Part shown: positions 22,250 through 52,778 of the stretch, in pieces
Position numbering within the stretch: the first letter of the stretch is position 1
How the letters are laid out: each line of letters begins with the position of its first letter
NCBI GenBank assembly: GCA_036785325.1
Contig: JAXIVH010000029.1
Location: 3,045,408-3,109,407 of the forward strand
Direction of reading: 5' to 3'
Source of the DNA: Urophycis tenuis
Taxonomy: Eukaryota > Chordata > Actinopteri > Gadiformes > Phycidae
DNA: 64,000 nucleotides
Program-made: the position numbers and the translations under genes
The notes under the pieces: model-generated
Database searches by the model: none
The model's input: only the letters and a program-made list of their open reading frames with translations
What the model was told of the DNA's origin: nothing

Positions 22250-22709
22250 CGTCATGAGCTCTCTCTCTGCCTAGTAACACCACTAATTGGTCTGATTACC
22301 TTCACCTGTCTCTGCTCTGCTCCACCCTCGTTAACCTACCAGCTACACTGCATTTACCACTCATCTTGCCCTGTATATAAAGCCCTGTTTGTCAGTCCAC
22401 TCTTGTCAGATCGTCTGCAAGCCTGCATCGGAACCCTGCCTGTCTGCTTTCACTCTGACTCCTGATCTGTGATTCCGGACCTGTTACTACTCCTCTGATC
22501 TCCAGCCCCGACCTTTAGCCCGTGGCGAGTGAACTGGGACCCTCCACCATCACCTACACGCGCCGCCACTCAACCACTGGGACACACACACACACACAGG
22601 CTCCCGGATCCTCGGACTCATCGCCCAACTCCTTTTCCCCCCCTGAACTTTCAATAAATTCCTGAACTCAAAACTTGCGCACTTGGGTCCTCGTCTGTCT
22701 GTCCTGACA
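22250..22709 (+). repeat. 3' LTR (460 bp)
   Basis: Matches the 5' LTR with one shorter TCTGC run, a shorter CA tract and a few substitutions. The first base is C in place of T. Confidence 0.9.
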
Positions 22710-22714
22710 CAAAC

Positions 22715-23500
22715 AGGAATAGGCCTGCTGTAAGTCCCAAACACAAAAGACAAGGAACCCAAAGGCAAGGAAAATGAGATGGAACTGTACTACAAGAAGA
22801 TAGTTTACGCAAAAAGTCACTGACCGATTAACACTGAGGGCCATTTCATGGATTCACATAGCCTACGAGTAGGAAGTAAGGGTTGATCACCCATACAGCG
22901 TAGGCTACAATTTAGGTCCTATGTTTTGTTTATGATTATTTATATTATTTGATTATTGATTATTTTTCCCTTTTTGCACCTTTTTGCAGTTTTTTGGTTT
23001 TGTTTAATAAAAACTAAAAACTTTTTTCCGTGGACTAAATGTTTCAGGCCTTTGCTTATCTGAATTGTCCCACATTCAGATTCCTAATTCATTCCTGATT
23101 CATAATTGTGAGTGTGTTTTCCATTAGCTGCTTCTGTTGATTTACAAAGTTACAGTAGTCTGGGTCCTGTTCATATGAGGGAAATATGCTTTTATTCCCC
23201 TCACATGATTCACAGGAAGCCTAATTATCACGGGAATGGTGACAAATTATCTGTGTGTTATCTTCTTGTCTTGTTACTGGCACTCGTTTTGAATGAGCAA
23301 CTGAGCGGAACAAATTGGAAATCTTTGGAAAGTAATTAAAAGTAGAATAGGACCTTCTAACGGAACGCAAATGCTAACCCAGCAAACTCCCCTTAAGGAT
23401 GCACAATGACAAATCTTGAACTGAAACAACCGGCTAGGTGGAACATGCTAAGGCAATAAAAATGCATTGCACAGTCGGAGGGAGCCACAGCCAGGGACAC

Positions 23501-23549
<49 letters not shown>

Positions 23550-23849
23550 ACGCGCGCGCGGTGACTCTCTCGCTCACCTCTGTCATTACCACGGTTGTCA
23601 TGGCAACAACCTAGTTCCGGCTGGCATGGGGCGTCGGGAGGGATGGGACCCTACGAGGGGGGTTTTGGGGGGGCTGGTGTCTGGGGACAGCGCTCAAACA
23701 AGCTGCCTACTGTTTCCGCATGGGCTCCGACACTAACACAATCAGGTCCAAATATGGGCCTGGGAACCTCAACTCACGCATTACTTTGTTCAGTGGCTTT
23801 TTGTTTGTTTGTTTGACTGATGTTTTATCCATAGCTGCCGTCAAGGCCG
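22715..23849. other. Noncoding DNA with poly-C and CA tracts
   Basis: A C run followed by (CA)n lies at about 23501-23555. No gene is recognised. Confidence 0.45.
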
Positions 23850-24071
23850 CTTTAATGCATGGGCTTACCTGGGCTGAAGCCCAGGGGCCTCCAATGTTCA
23901 GGATCACGATGAGCTGAAAATGTCTTATTGTTTTGTAACTTGTCAGGTTTTCTGTCAATCACTCTAATCGCACGTTACGTGGCTGCTGATTGATTCAAAT
24001 GAGGAGTGACCCACGTGGCCCCATAGCCTATGGCCCGTGGGCTCACCTATCAGAATGTCTGCAGTTAGTTT

Positions 24072-24107
<36 letters not shown>

Positions 24108-24720
24108 CGGGTGTCCGGTGTCCCTTTTTGATTGAGTGAGAGTAGGCTAAGCGGAAAATGTCGGGGAGGGCGTTTGAGAGTGGTGCCCCAAAAAGAAAAA
24201 AATATATAAAGAAGGAGTTTCGTGAAAAGGAGCTACTAAAGAGTATCCCTAAGCTCACTGGACGTTTTAAACCAGCTGCTGCTGCTGACAATGGACCCAG
24301 CAGCAGAGGAAGCCTGCTGCATATGTTAGTGGGGGTTATTTTGATTGGAAATATGCTAATGAAAGCAGAACATGAAAGCTGAGACATTCACAGAAAAGCC
24401 ATGATCACTTACATCAATCGCTTACATTACACATATCGTTTGAAATCATACTTTCACACATTTTGGTTTTATTATCACCATAAGTTGCTGTGTGTGGTTG
24501 TTAAATAAAGTGTCTTGTGTTTATGTTCAAGTGGGCTCAGTGATATGTTAATAACAACATTATGGTGTTTTCTGGCTCAAAGAAAGTAATGCATTTTGTG
24601 ATGTAGATTACCTCGATATTACACTTTTTTTTTTATTTAAATTTTAAAATGAGACTATAAATCGAGGGGATGGGGGTCTACAAAACCTCTCAGCCCTGAG
24701 GCCTAACAAGGTGGCCCTGG
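23850..24720 (+). mobile_element. hAT-family transposon remnant with N-terminal ORF piece
   Basis: The frame at 24158-24382 reads 'MSGRAFESGAPKRKKYIKKE' and 'ELLKSIPKLTGRF', resembling the basic N-terminus of ZMYM/THAP-domain-like hAT transposase proteins in fish. The rest of the transposase is absent. Upstream text around 23853, with 'ctgaagcccaggggcctcc', and downstream AT-rich sequence to about 24720 look like the element's ends, but I cannot fix them. A poly-G run of about 37 nt (24070-24106) lies inside. Confidence 0.4.
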
Positions 24721-24828
24721 CTGCCGTGAAGGTGATTCCTGCGCAATGGTTGTATCTGTGGGCAAGAGGATACTGTGTTTGCGTGCATCCCCCCCCCCTT
24801 CCCCCCCACCCACATACACACACACACA

Positions 24829-25139
24829 AGGGCGTAACTTTGGGTCTACCATTGGGGGGGTTAAACTTGCGGCATATTTATTTATTTAATCATTTTCTTG
24901 TGTAAAAGATAACATGCTAATTTGCCGTTCCTGTATTGTGATACTTTTACTGATTTAGGCTACTTAACGTACATGCAGTTGTTCACTATTTATGCCATAA
25001 TGACACAGTAGTTAAATTCAGTGTTTAAGCACTAGCCATAATCTGAATGATGTTATGATATTGGGGGGGTTATATTAGTGTGATCGGATTTTTGCGGGGG
25101 TCATGACCCCCCTAACTCCCCCGCAAATTACGCCCCTGC
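24829..25139. mobile_element. hAT-like MITE inserted in a CA microsatellite
   Basis: The ends AAGGGCGTAACTTTG and CAAATTACGCCCCTG are imperfect inverted repeats of the CAGGGGCGTAATTTGC type seen in fish hAT elements. CA-repeat sequence lies on both sides, so the 8-bp duplication would be CACACACA and cannot be proved. Confidence 0.6.
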
Positions 25140-25177
25140 ACACACACACACAAACACACGGACACACGCACAAACAG

Positions 25178-25178
<1 letters not shown>

Positions 25179-25241
<63 letters not shown>
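25179..25241. repeat. (CA)n microsatellite
   Basis: Uninterrupted CA, about 60 bp. Confidence 0.95.
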
Positions 25242-25243
<2 letters not shown>

Positions 25244-25327
25244 TAGCCCTGATGCTGCATGTCAAGTTTATTTACCCCATAACGTCAAACTGGTTTTGTT
25301 TTGCAAAACATGCAGTTCCTCCAGAAG

Positions 25328-25382
<55 letters not shown>

Positions 25383-25384
25383 GA

Positions 25385-25444
<60 letters not shown>

Positions 25445-25499
25445 CTTCTGGAGGAACTGCATGTTTTGCAAAACAAAACCACACACACACACACAATGA

Positions 25500-25569
<70 letters not shown>

Positions 25570-25626
25570 CTTCTGGAGTTTGACGTTATGGGGTAAATAA
25601 ACTTGACATGCAGCATCAGGGCTAAT
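25242..25626. repeat. Nested palindrome built around (CA)n/(GT)n tracts
   Basis: The outer 50-bp arms 25242-25291 and 25577-25626 are exact inverted copies by eye. Inside, a 38-bp module at 25292-25329 is inverted at 25443-25480, with a shortened third copy near 25568. The junction 'aatgagatt' between CA and GT tracts occurs twice. The order is A, B, (CA)n, (GT)n, B', (CA)n, (GT)n, partial b', A'. All frames through it are repeat artefacts. Confidence 0.9.
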
Positions 25627-26960
25627 ATTATAGGAATAAATGCTTCTTTTTTTTAATACTCTTATACACCTTATGTTTATTTTTTTTATTTTTCTGTGTT
25701 ATAGGCTGTAGATTGTTGTTTTCATTTTATTTTATCCATAGACCTATAGCAAAGTTGAGCCTACAGTGTTCTTGCATAACAATACCATTGATATGCCTTA
25801 GGTGTGGTGCACCAGAAACGTTGGTTCTCGCTCATGCGTTGCAGAACAACACAACAGGCTACACCACAGTGAAGCTATCGGACTACTAAGGTAGGCACTA
25901 AGGCGATGTGTAACAGTATGGAATACATAAGTCACAGATTCACAGATACTTAAATGCCATTGTGAAATTCAGGGAAATCGTGAGTTGCCCACACATGCTT
26001 TTAACAGTCTAATAAATAACACACACACGCGCGCGCGCACGCGTGTGTGTGTGTCGAATTAACTGTGACTCCGTGGAAAGCGTGTTTCCTTGACTGTCCT
26101 TCTGGCACGTGGGGAGAAGCACATTGGTGGAGTCTGTTCTGTCGCCCTCCCTCAAGAAAGAAGTAAAGAGCCGGAGTCTGGCGCTCCCTCAAGCATGCTT
26201 TAGATTGGACCACAACGCACCAGGACACATTCCGGTTTAATTTTCATTCTTCATAAATCTTCTATGTGTGTAACTGGTAAGTAGATACGGATATTTAAAA
26301 AATCTCGGGGAACTTCTGTATAAGAGCAAACGCATTGTGCAAAGCATTGTATGTGAGATTAGCGTATGTAAATGATGCGTGGTTTTTCATGGGCAATATT
26401 TGAATATTTGTGCCGTCTGCGTGCCAACCATGTGTGATAATATAAATAGACGTTACCAACGTGAAAATGGATACGGAATTATTTGGCAGTATTAAACATC
26501 TTTAAGTTAGTCAAAGAGTCAACATGCTTAGGGAGGTAACCAGTGGTGGTACTAGAAAATGTTATGGATGTCAGGGGTGGCCTGACAGCTGTAACTTGTA
26601 TGTCATATCTATCTTACGGTAGGTATATGGTTGTTCTCCATAACTTTTTTAGCTTTTGTTATTTATTTATTTTTCACTGAAAAGAGGCACAAAGCTGTGT
26701 ATTATATAATAAACATCATACAGTGGAATAACTCCATGCTCCAAATGGATAGGATGCTATTGCTTGTGTACAGATGGATGGATGGTTGATTGGAGAGATG
26801 GATGAAGGGATAGGATGTTTTTCTTAAACATGTTTTTTTTTTTGTAAGTTATTTTAAAGGCCCCTCTAGGGACGGGCATTGGAAATTAGGTAAGGCTATA
26901 AATGCTATGATGCTTTCTGTTGGATTGTTGTACAATCCACATGACTTGTATCTTTCCCTA
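25627..26960. other. Noncoding DNA with a Z-DNA-like tract
   Basis: At about 26019-26054 alternating ACACACGCGCGC to GTGTGTGT forms a self-complementary purine-pyrimidine tract. A splice-donor-like GGTAAGTAG lies near 26277, but I cannot support an exon. Confidence 0.45.
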
Positions 26961-26965
26961 TCAAA

Positions 26966-26986
26966 TAAACAATAATAATAATAATA

Positions 26987-27041
<55 letters not shown>

Positions 27042-27055
27042 TAATAATAATAATG
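26966..27055. repeat. (AAT)n microsatellite
   Basis: About 90 bp with three interruptions. Confidence 0.9.
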
Positions 27056-27204
27056 TATATTATTGTTGTACTAGTAATCTGATAAAAATATAGACATAGA
27101 TAAACAGTACATGAGAGTCTTTTTGTGTGTGAAAAAGTAGTGAAATAAGCAGTATGGTATTATATTCTGAGTGTCTGTGAGTGTTTTCTCTCATTTTCCA
27201 GTTT

Positions 27205-27206
<2 letters not shown>

Positions 27207-27250
<44 letters not shown>

Positions 27251-27261
27251 GGGGGGGGGGG
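27207..27261. repeat. (GT)n followed by poly-G
   Basis: Compound low-complexity tract. Confidence 0.9.
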
Positions 27262-27476
27262 CAAAAAACAGCCTGTTTCAATACAAGTGCAGAGAATAGA
27301 CGATTCAGACCAATAGTGCCCTTCAGAAAGCTAGCCATGGGATCCATGAGGGCCCTTGCCAACTTGGAACCAAGAGAGGCAGAGTTTGACCAGTTGGTTT
27401 AGCGTTGCCTAGGTACTAGAGAGAAAGAGAGAGCGACAGAGACTGCAGCATCAAAACAATCGAGAAAAACTGTAAT

Positions 27477-28165
<689 letters not shown>

Positions 28166-28170
28166 GCAAC

Positions 28171-28372
28171 ACACTGTAATGTAGAAGAAAGGGGGCATTT
28201 AGCAGATGCTTTTTGTCCAATGCGACTTACAATCAGTACATGTGTGGGGTTTGACATGTGGACAGTTGGAGGAGGAGGGCGATCAAGGGGATCGAATCGC
28301 CGACCCTGCGGTTAGTGGACGACCCGCTCTGTCTGCTCTACACACTGAGCTACTGCCGCCCCTAAAGTCTCT
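28171..28372 (-). mobile_element. tRNA-derived SINE
   Basis: On the minus strand the head reads 'ggcagtagctcagtgtgtag' (A box) followed by 'cgattcgatcccc' (B box), then a body ending 'cgcattggacaaaaagcatc'. It matches the plus-strand copy at 29817-29975. Confidence 0.75.
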
Positions 28373-28548
28373 CTCTTTCTCTCTTTCTCTCTCTCTCGTG
28401 CGGCCCTGAGGCATTTTGGCCCACACCTCTGTTGTTGTGAGGTGCTGCCACCCGACCAGAGTTGAACCTTTGATTAGGAAGAAGAATACTTAATGCACAT
28501 ATCAAACCATCTTGGTATGTACAGTATGTGTTGTGACACACGTCCACT

Positions 28549-28715
<167 letters not shown>

Positions 28716-29049
28716 TCAACCCATTAAGCGTGCTGATGTGAGGGCAGCTTGTATTTAGAGAGTGAACGCCTCAGTGTCCAAATAAATGCAAACAAAGGCC
28801 ATGTTTCACACTGTCCAAGTGTGAGTGGAGTTTAATAGTGCATTCGCATCCAACCTGGATCACCCTGCTGTCCACTCACACAGGCTGCATACACCACATG
28901 CCTAAACGAGAATAGACCTGTGTTATATTCCTGTCGATTACCCTCCCTCTCAGCAACGTGCTGAAAACGGGCCGCCTGTGAACAGCATCTGTACAGGGGA
29001 TCAAACCAGGACTTCCAGAGTCAGTGTGACTTGTTCTTCTTATTGTATT

Positions 29050-29160
29050 GTTTTGACCGAGTGACCTTATTGTTGCTGAAAGGCCCCCTGGTATAATCAA
29101 CACGGATGCCTAATCGTCCCCTGGCTTCTTACCGGATGGTTTAATCTTTCACCCCTTCAC
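29050..29160 (+). mobile_element. Fragment related to the 5S-derived SINE body (tentative)
   Basis: 'cctaatcgtcccctggcttc' and 'ggtttaatctttcacccc' resemble the body of the 5S-type SINE at 47935-48410 (cctaatcatcccctggtctc). The head is absent. Confidence 0.4.
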
Positions 29161-29816
29161 AAGGTTAGGGGTAGGTTTAACCCTAACCCTTTCTTTCCTT
29201 CCCTCATTTTTGAATTGGAACATTTTGTTTTTCCGTGACATGAGACAAACTCCCTCCTTACGTTGTGCATTATCTCTGTCTCCCTGTCGATCAGGTCACA
29301 ATAACAACAGCAGAGTGTAGAGTCGCAGTGGGCAGTGGACACTGTAACCTTGGGCCTCTATGGCCTAGCCGGTTGTGGGATGTCGTAATGGAGTGAAATA
29401 ACGGCAATCAGTTTATTAGTTCTCCCCCCCCTCCCCCCCACACACACACACACACACTTGCTGACTAGCTGGCTGGATGGCTGGGCAATGGAACACCATT
29501 ATTAGATTATGCCCATTATTAGAATTTAGATTTGTCTTTATTTATTTATCACGTTGGCCATCGTACATTTAATACATCTATTGTATTTTTTTCTAACATT
29601 TCTACATAATGGATGATAAGATGTAAATATCTATCCATCTAACATACAATGAACAGTCTGTGTACCACAAGGTGTGTATGTGTGTGTGTGTGTGTTTGTA
29701 ACACATGTAAAATGCAGTGCTCCCAGGTACTTCTGCACAGTTTCTTTGTACAGTTCTCTAGTAAAGCTCTTTTGTACAGTTCTCTTGTACACTTCATTAG
29801 TATGTATTTCATTCGT
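29161..29816. other. Noncoding DNA
   Basis: Short C-rich and CA tracts near 29424-29457. No gene recognised. Confidence 0.4.
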
Positions 29817-29975
29817 GGGGGGCAGCAGAGCTCAGTGGACAGAGCAGGTCGTCCACTGTCTGGAGGGTTGGCGGTTCAATCCCCACCTCCAACTGTCCAC
29901 ATGCCAAACCCCACAAATGTACTGATTGTAAGTTGCTTTGGACAAAAGTGTCTGCTAAATTCCCCCTAAATGTAA
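29817..29975 (+). mobile_element. tRNA-derived SINE
   Basis: The A-box-like 'gagctcagtgg' and B-box-like 'ggttcaatccc' lie 50-60 bp apart in the head. The tail reads 'gtaagttgctttggacaaaa', common to teleost SINEs. Same family as 28171-28372. Confidence 0.75.
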
Positions 29976-31005
29976 ATGTTGTACAGTTCTGTAGTACAGT
30001 TCTCTAGTACAGTTCATTAGTACAGTTCTTTAGTACAGTTCATTAATATAGTTCTTTAGTACAGTTCATTAGTGATAGTGAGGAGATTGTTGTTGATGCC
30101 GAAGAACAAGAAGTGCCAGGAACTCTATATAGTTTAAACTGAAGTTGTTTATTGGTCTCGTAGGCCTATGAGGAGAAGCAGAGGATTTCATCGAGCAAGA
30201 GATTTTGCGTGAATCTTCCTCAGTTGCTCTTCTGCTCCCTGAGACGCAAATCCCAAATCGGAACAGCGTGACAGGAATGTCCCATTCTGATTGGCTTATA
30301 ATGTATAAAGATTACATATACTAAAAGATTTGACATGACGTAGGTGTATCCTTCAATCACTTTATGTTATGTCTCCAAGTTCCAGAGAGCCAGACTTAAA
30401 GTCGCCAAGAGGAATACAATCTTCACTATCTCCTTCTTCAGAACGTCAGATCAACCTAACCGTACCATTGCTAGATAATATTTTTCCTAACAATTAGTAC
30501 AGTTCTTTAGTACAGTTCATGAGTCCTGTTCTTTCGTACAGTTCATTAGTACAGTTCATGAGTCCTGTTCTTTCGGAAGTTCATGAGTCCTGTTCTTTCG
30601 TACAGTTCATGAGTCCTGTTCTTTCGTACAGTTCATTAGTACAGTTCATTAGTACAGTTCATGAGTCCTGTTCTTTCGGAAGTTCATGAGTCCTGTTCTT
30701 TCGTACAGTTCATGAGTCCTGTTCTTTCGTACAGTTCATTAGTACAGTTCATTAGTACAGTTCATTAGTACAGTTCATGAGTCCTGTTCTTTCGTACAGT
30801 TCATTAGTACAGTTCATTAGTACAGTTCATGAGTCCTGTTCTTTCGGAAGTTCATGAGTCCTGTTCTTTCGTACAGTTCATTAGTACAGTTCCTGAGTCC
30901 TGTTCTTTCGTACAGTTAATTAGTACAGTTCTTTAGTACAGTTCTGTAGTACAGTTCATTAGTACAGTTCTTTAGTACAGTTCATGAGTACTGTTCTTTA
31001 GTGCA
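29976..31005. repeat. Minisatellite based on GTACAGTTCATTA
   Basis: 13-bp units (GTACAGTTCATTA and CTTTA variants) expand into longer repeats containing GAGTCCTGTTCTTTC. The array is split by the solo LTR at 30073-30492 and resumes on the other side. Confidence 0.9.
30073..30492 (-). mobile_element. Solo LTR, family B, inside the minisatellite
   Basis: A 420-bp insert starts TGATAGTGAGG and ends CCTAACA, with exact 5-bp flanks ATTAG (30068-30072 and 30493-30497). On the minus strand it starts TGTTAGG, ends CTATCA and carries an AATAAA, so that is the likely sense. No internal region is present. Confidence 0.75.
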
Positions 31006-31198
31006 AGGACGTTTATCTCTTGGCCCCAATTAAGTGGACTGACACTTCAAGTGCATTTGTCTATTTCACCTTTCTTTTTTTGTTTCGACTGGCCATTGTG
31101 AAAATTATGAAGTGGGGAGATTGCAGGGCTTGTTTTCCTTTCCTGGAGAGGGAACACAAAATCTGACTCATGTGGGAAACGTTTCAAACGTTCAAGAC
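31006..31198. other. Noncoding spacer
   Basis: No feature recognised. Confidence 0.4.
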
Positions 31199-31199
31199 A

Positions 31200-31285
31200 G
31201 AGCTAAGCCAAGCACACACACACCCACACTGACACACATGCACTCATGAGGGCGTGGACACACACACACACACACAAACCCCCCC

Positions 31286-31343
<58 letters not shown>

Positions 31344-31412
31344 CACACACACACACACACACGCACCAGGGCGCAGACACTCACACACATACACCAGCAC
31401 ACATAGAGTCAA

Positions 31413-31452
<40 letters not shown>

Positions 31453-31504
31453 GGACAAACTCACTCACACATACACAACTATGCACAAACGCACACATAA
31501 GTCC

Positions 31505-31535
<31 letters not shown>

Positions 31536-31540
31536 ACAAG
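31200..31540. repeat. Cluster of (CA)n and poly-C tracts before st6gal2 exon 1
   Basis: Several CA blocks with two C runs, ending about 30 bp before a plausible splice acceptor (CTCTTCTAG at 31561-31569). Confidence 0.9.
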
Positions 31541-31640
31541 GAAATCATCTCCTAATGTGTCTCTTCTAGGCCCCGCCCCTTGCCTCTTGTGACCCCTCTC
31601 CCAAGAGAGCGAGGCGGGTGGGCAAGCACAGGCGCCTGAC

Positions 31641-50366
<18,726 letters not shown>

Positions 50367-50445
50367 ACTTTTGTAAACATTGACAATGGCTGTGAAAAAA
50401 AATGCAGTCGCGCTTTCCTTTGAACGGAGGACGCGGGAATGAAGG

Positions 50446-50662
50446 AGAGCAGAGGGAGGCGTGTGATTGGTTCAGAGGGCAGAGGGTGGCGTGTGATTGG
50501 TTCAGAGGGCAGAGGGTGGCGTGTGATTGGTTCAGAGGGCAGAGGGTGGCGTGTGATTGGTTCAGAGGGCAGAGGGTGGCGTGTGATTGGTTCAGAGGGC
50601 AGAGGGTGGCGTGTGATTGGTTCAGAGGGCAGAGGGCGGCGCACGTTTGGTTCAGGGGACGT
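50446..50662 (+). repeat. 30-bp minisatellite in the st6gal2 3' UTR
   Basis: Six exact or near-exact 30-bp units at 50461-50640 with partial copies on both sides. Each unit holds GATTGGTTC, an inverted CCAAT box. It begins 80 bp after the stop codon and would be transcribed in the 3' UTR. Confidence 0.92.
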
Positions 50663-50989
50663 TCACAAGTCTTGTTTACACTTCATCTTCACCGTGCCAT
50701 GCAGCGGTACAATGCTATGCTTGCTCCGACCTCGATTCTGCAACGCGAGCTAACGTTTGTCGTTTACCGATGCCGCAAAGTACTTTATATTGCCGTGTTG
50801 TGAAGTATTAGAGCATTTTTTGGTTGGTTTGGGTTCGCTTTTGTTTTGGGTTCTGTTACAATTGTTAGATTGTGCTGAATAACACCACCATGGACGCCAC
50901 AGAAGGGTTCATGTTGGGTCATACGTCTAATGATAACATTGTGCCTTGCGGTATTGTGGTTGCTTCTGCATACACTGTAGTTGAAGCAA

Positions 50990-50995
50990 AATAAA
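50990..50995 (+). terminator. Candidate polyadenylation signal for st6gal2 (proximal)
   Basis: AATAAA about 625 bp after the stop codon. Confidence 0.4.
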
Positions 50996-51499
50996 CAGGC
51001 GTGGTGTTTTGATGGGGCAAATACAATGCACAATAACTGCATTCTCACTGTAACGCGGTTTGGGGAATAACATGGTCAGTAATTTAGGGACCGCAATGAC
51101 CACGGCATAGCAAGGGTTAACAGTGATCAGTCTCACTGTTTAATTTCATGAACCTATCAGGAAGCTGAACTTTGACCACTTTTGGCACCTTTTTGGACAA
51201 TTTTGCAATTTTTGCACCTTTTGTGATATGAATGTTGCCCACAATGTTATTTTGAAAGGCCCCATTGAGCCGGGGCCCATTGTTGAACCAGGAAATGATC
51301 ACTTTTGTACTATTCGGGAGGTCTTATTGGACGTACTGCACTATTCTGTTTGTCATAGTGTCCCGTTTTCACCATTGGCTTCATTCTCCAATTCGGACCT
51401 GAGACTACAAACAATATGATGGCTTTAAAGGTGTGGTTATTCAAAAGAAAAACAACAGTACTACAGACACTGGATGGAGAAACCACAATAAGAGCATCA

Positions 51500-51501
51500 T
51501 C

Positions 51502-51552
<51 letters not shown>
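51500..51552. repeat. (AAT)n microsatellite
   Basis: About 50 bp of ATA repeats. Confidence 0.95.
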
Positions 51553-51987
51553 GTGAAATCCATCTTCAACTTTGACACAGAATCACCTTCAAATCTAGAC
51601 AACACTGAATCACAGCAAGTGCTTTGTTGAAAGCAAACTATGGCAACAGGGTGTAATACATTTCTGGGGGAATTGAAGGGTATTTCCAAATATAATCAGA
51701 CTTTGTGTGCCAAATGTCTACTGCTGCTGCTTAGAGTGTTAAGTCCTCATGAAGTTAACTGCACAAATGAGCAAGGGTCCTCCCCCCCCCCGAGAGGACT
51801 CATGTCTTTAGACAGAGATTGTGTATTTGTTTATGATGCTGTCTTTAAGATTTTTTTAAGGCCTGCTTATTGCCTATTGCCTACTCTTATTGCCTTATTG
51901 CTTATATCCTTTTAAGTAGGAAGCCTGGGTCTCTCTCCGCACATAAAGAACCTGTCAAGCTTTACCTTCTGTTTCAATAATGTGACT

Positions 51988-51993
51988 AATAAA
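51988..51993 (+). terminator. Candidate polyadenylation signal for st6gal2 (distal)
   Basis: AATAAA followed 40 bp later by a GT-rich stretch (TTTGTGTGGTGG). If used, the 3' UTR ends about 200 bp before tmtops exon 3 on the other strand. Confidence 0.4.
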
Positions 51994-52216
51994 AGAGACA
52001 CTACTGATTTCAAACCTATGGCTCATTGGGTTTTGTGTGGTGGCCTTTCGTTTGATGAGATAAATCACAAGTGTAATAACGCCTGAAAAGCATATGCTAT
52101 CGCTTTACGTTATGAATACAGCCAAAAGCTAAGCGACCGGCGCAGAAGGTAAGTCATGAAACAAAAAGGAACATAAGAAAAGAACACAACATGTATTTAT
52201 TTGTACTTCATCTCAC

Positions 52217-52450
52217 CTGCTTGTTCATGAGGATGTAAATGAGCGGGTTTATGACGGTGCTGCTTTTGGCCAAGATGGAGGGCACTACGCTGGCCACAGG
52301 CGTGATGAGCCCTGGGCGGCCAAAGGTCGCCATCATGGCCACCACCCCGTAAGGCATCCAGCACAGGAGGTAGCACACCACCGTGGTGAGCACCATGAAC
52401 AGGATGTGGAACTCCCTTCTCCGTGCCGCAGACCGCCGGACCCGGCCCAC
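52217..52450 (-). CDS. tmtops: tmtops exon 3
   Basis: 78 codons from ICL3 through TM7. The retinal Schiff-base lysine is residue 62 of the exon and NPLIY is 68-72, the same 6-residue spacing as in bovine rhodopsin (K296, N302). Acceptor CACTGCAG, donor CAG|GTGAGA. Confidence 0.95.
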
Positions 52451-52778
52451 CTGCAGTGAGAGAGTGGTTGACAGTTGGAAATGGGTCAGTTATTTTAGCT
52501 GTGGTGTCTTTGGTACGGTAGGCGCCATGGGCGTTACAGTCGATGAGCGGCCATCTTGGTTCTAAACGCTGGCTGGATGGGCGAAGAGAATGTGGAATTT
52601 CACATTGAGTTGAAAACTGGCCAAACTGAATGAGGGCAATGGCCTATGCTTCTGATTAGTAAGCGTTCAATGACTTTTTATTCCGGTATGGCAAGCCTTG
52701 TGATATTTGTTTAAGCTTAGCAATCTCTTTGACATTCACAAAGCTGTGTGAAATTTGTACTTTCTATTTGCTATTTAA

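Larger units (their letters stand above)
18709..22709 (+). mobile_element. Sushi-like Gypsy LTR retrotransposon, defective
   Basis: The 4001-bp element has LTRs at 18709-19177 and about 22250-22709, exact CAAAC target duplications, a G-rich polypurine tract at about 22230-22246 before the 3' LTR, and a Gag start 17 nt after the 5' LTR. Domain order on the plus strand is Gag, protease, reverse transcriptase, RNase H. Integrase is absent, because the RNase H frame is joined to a short terminal segment. Several frameshifts and stops are visible. The glutamine-rich Gag starting MDPA and the RT motifs resemble teleost chromovirus-related (sushi-type) elements. The LTRs differ mainly in microsatellite length and a few bases, so the insertion is fairly young. 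Confidence 0.9.

Noticed and set aside
25252..25616. Multiple 60-114 codon frames rich in His-Thr or Cys-Val
   Set aside because: They are translations of (CA)n/(GT)n tracts. The same applies to the frames at 15674, 18068, 28474, 31192, 38243, 43467 and 48744.
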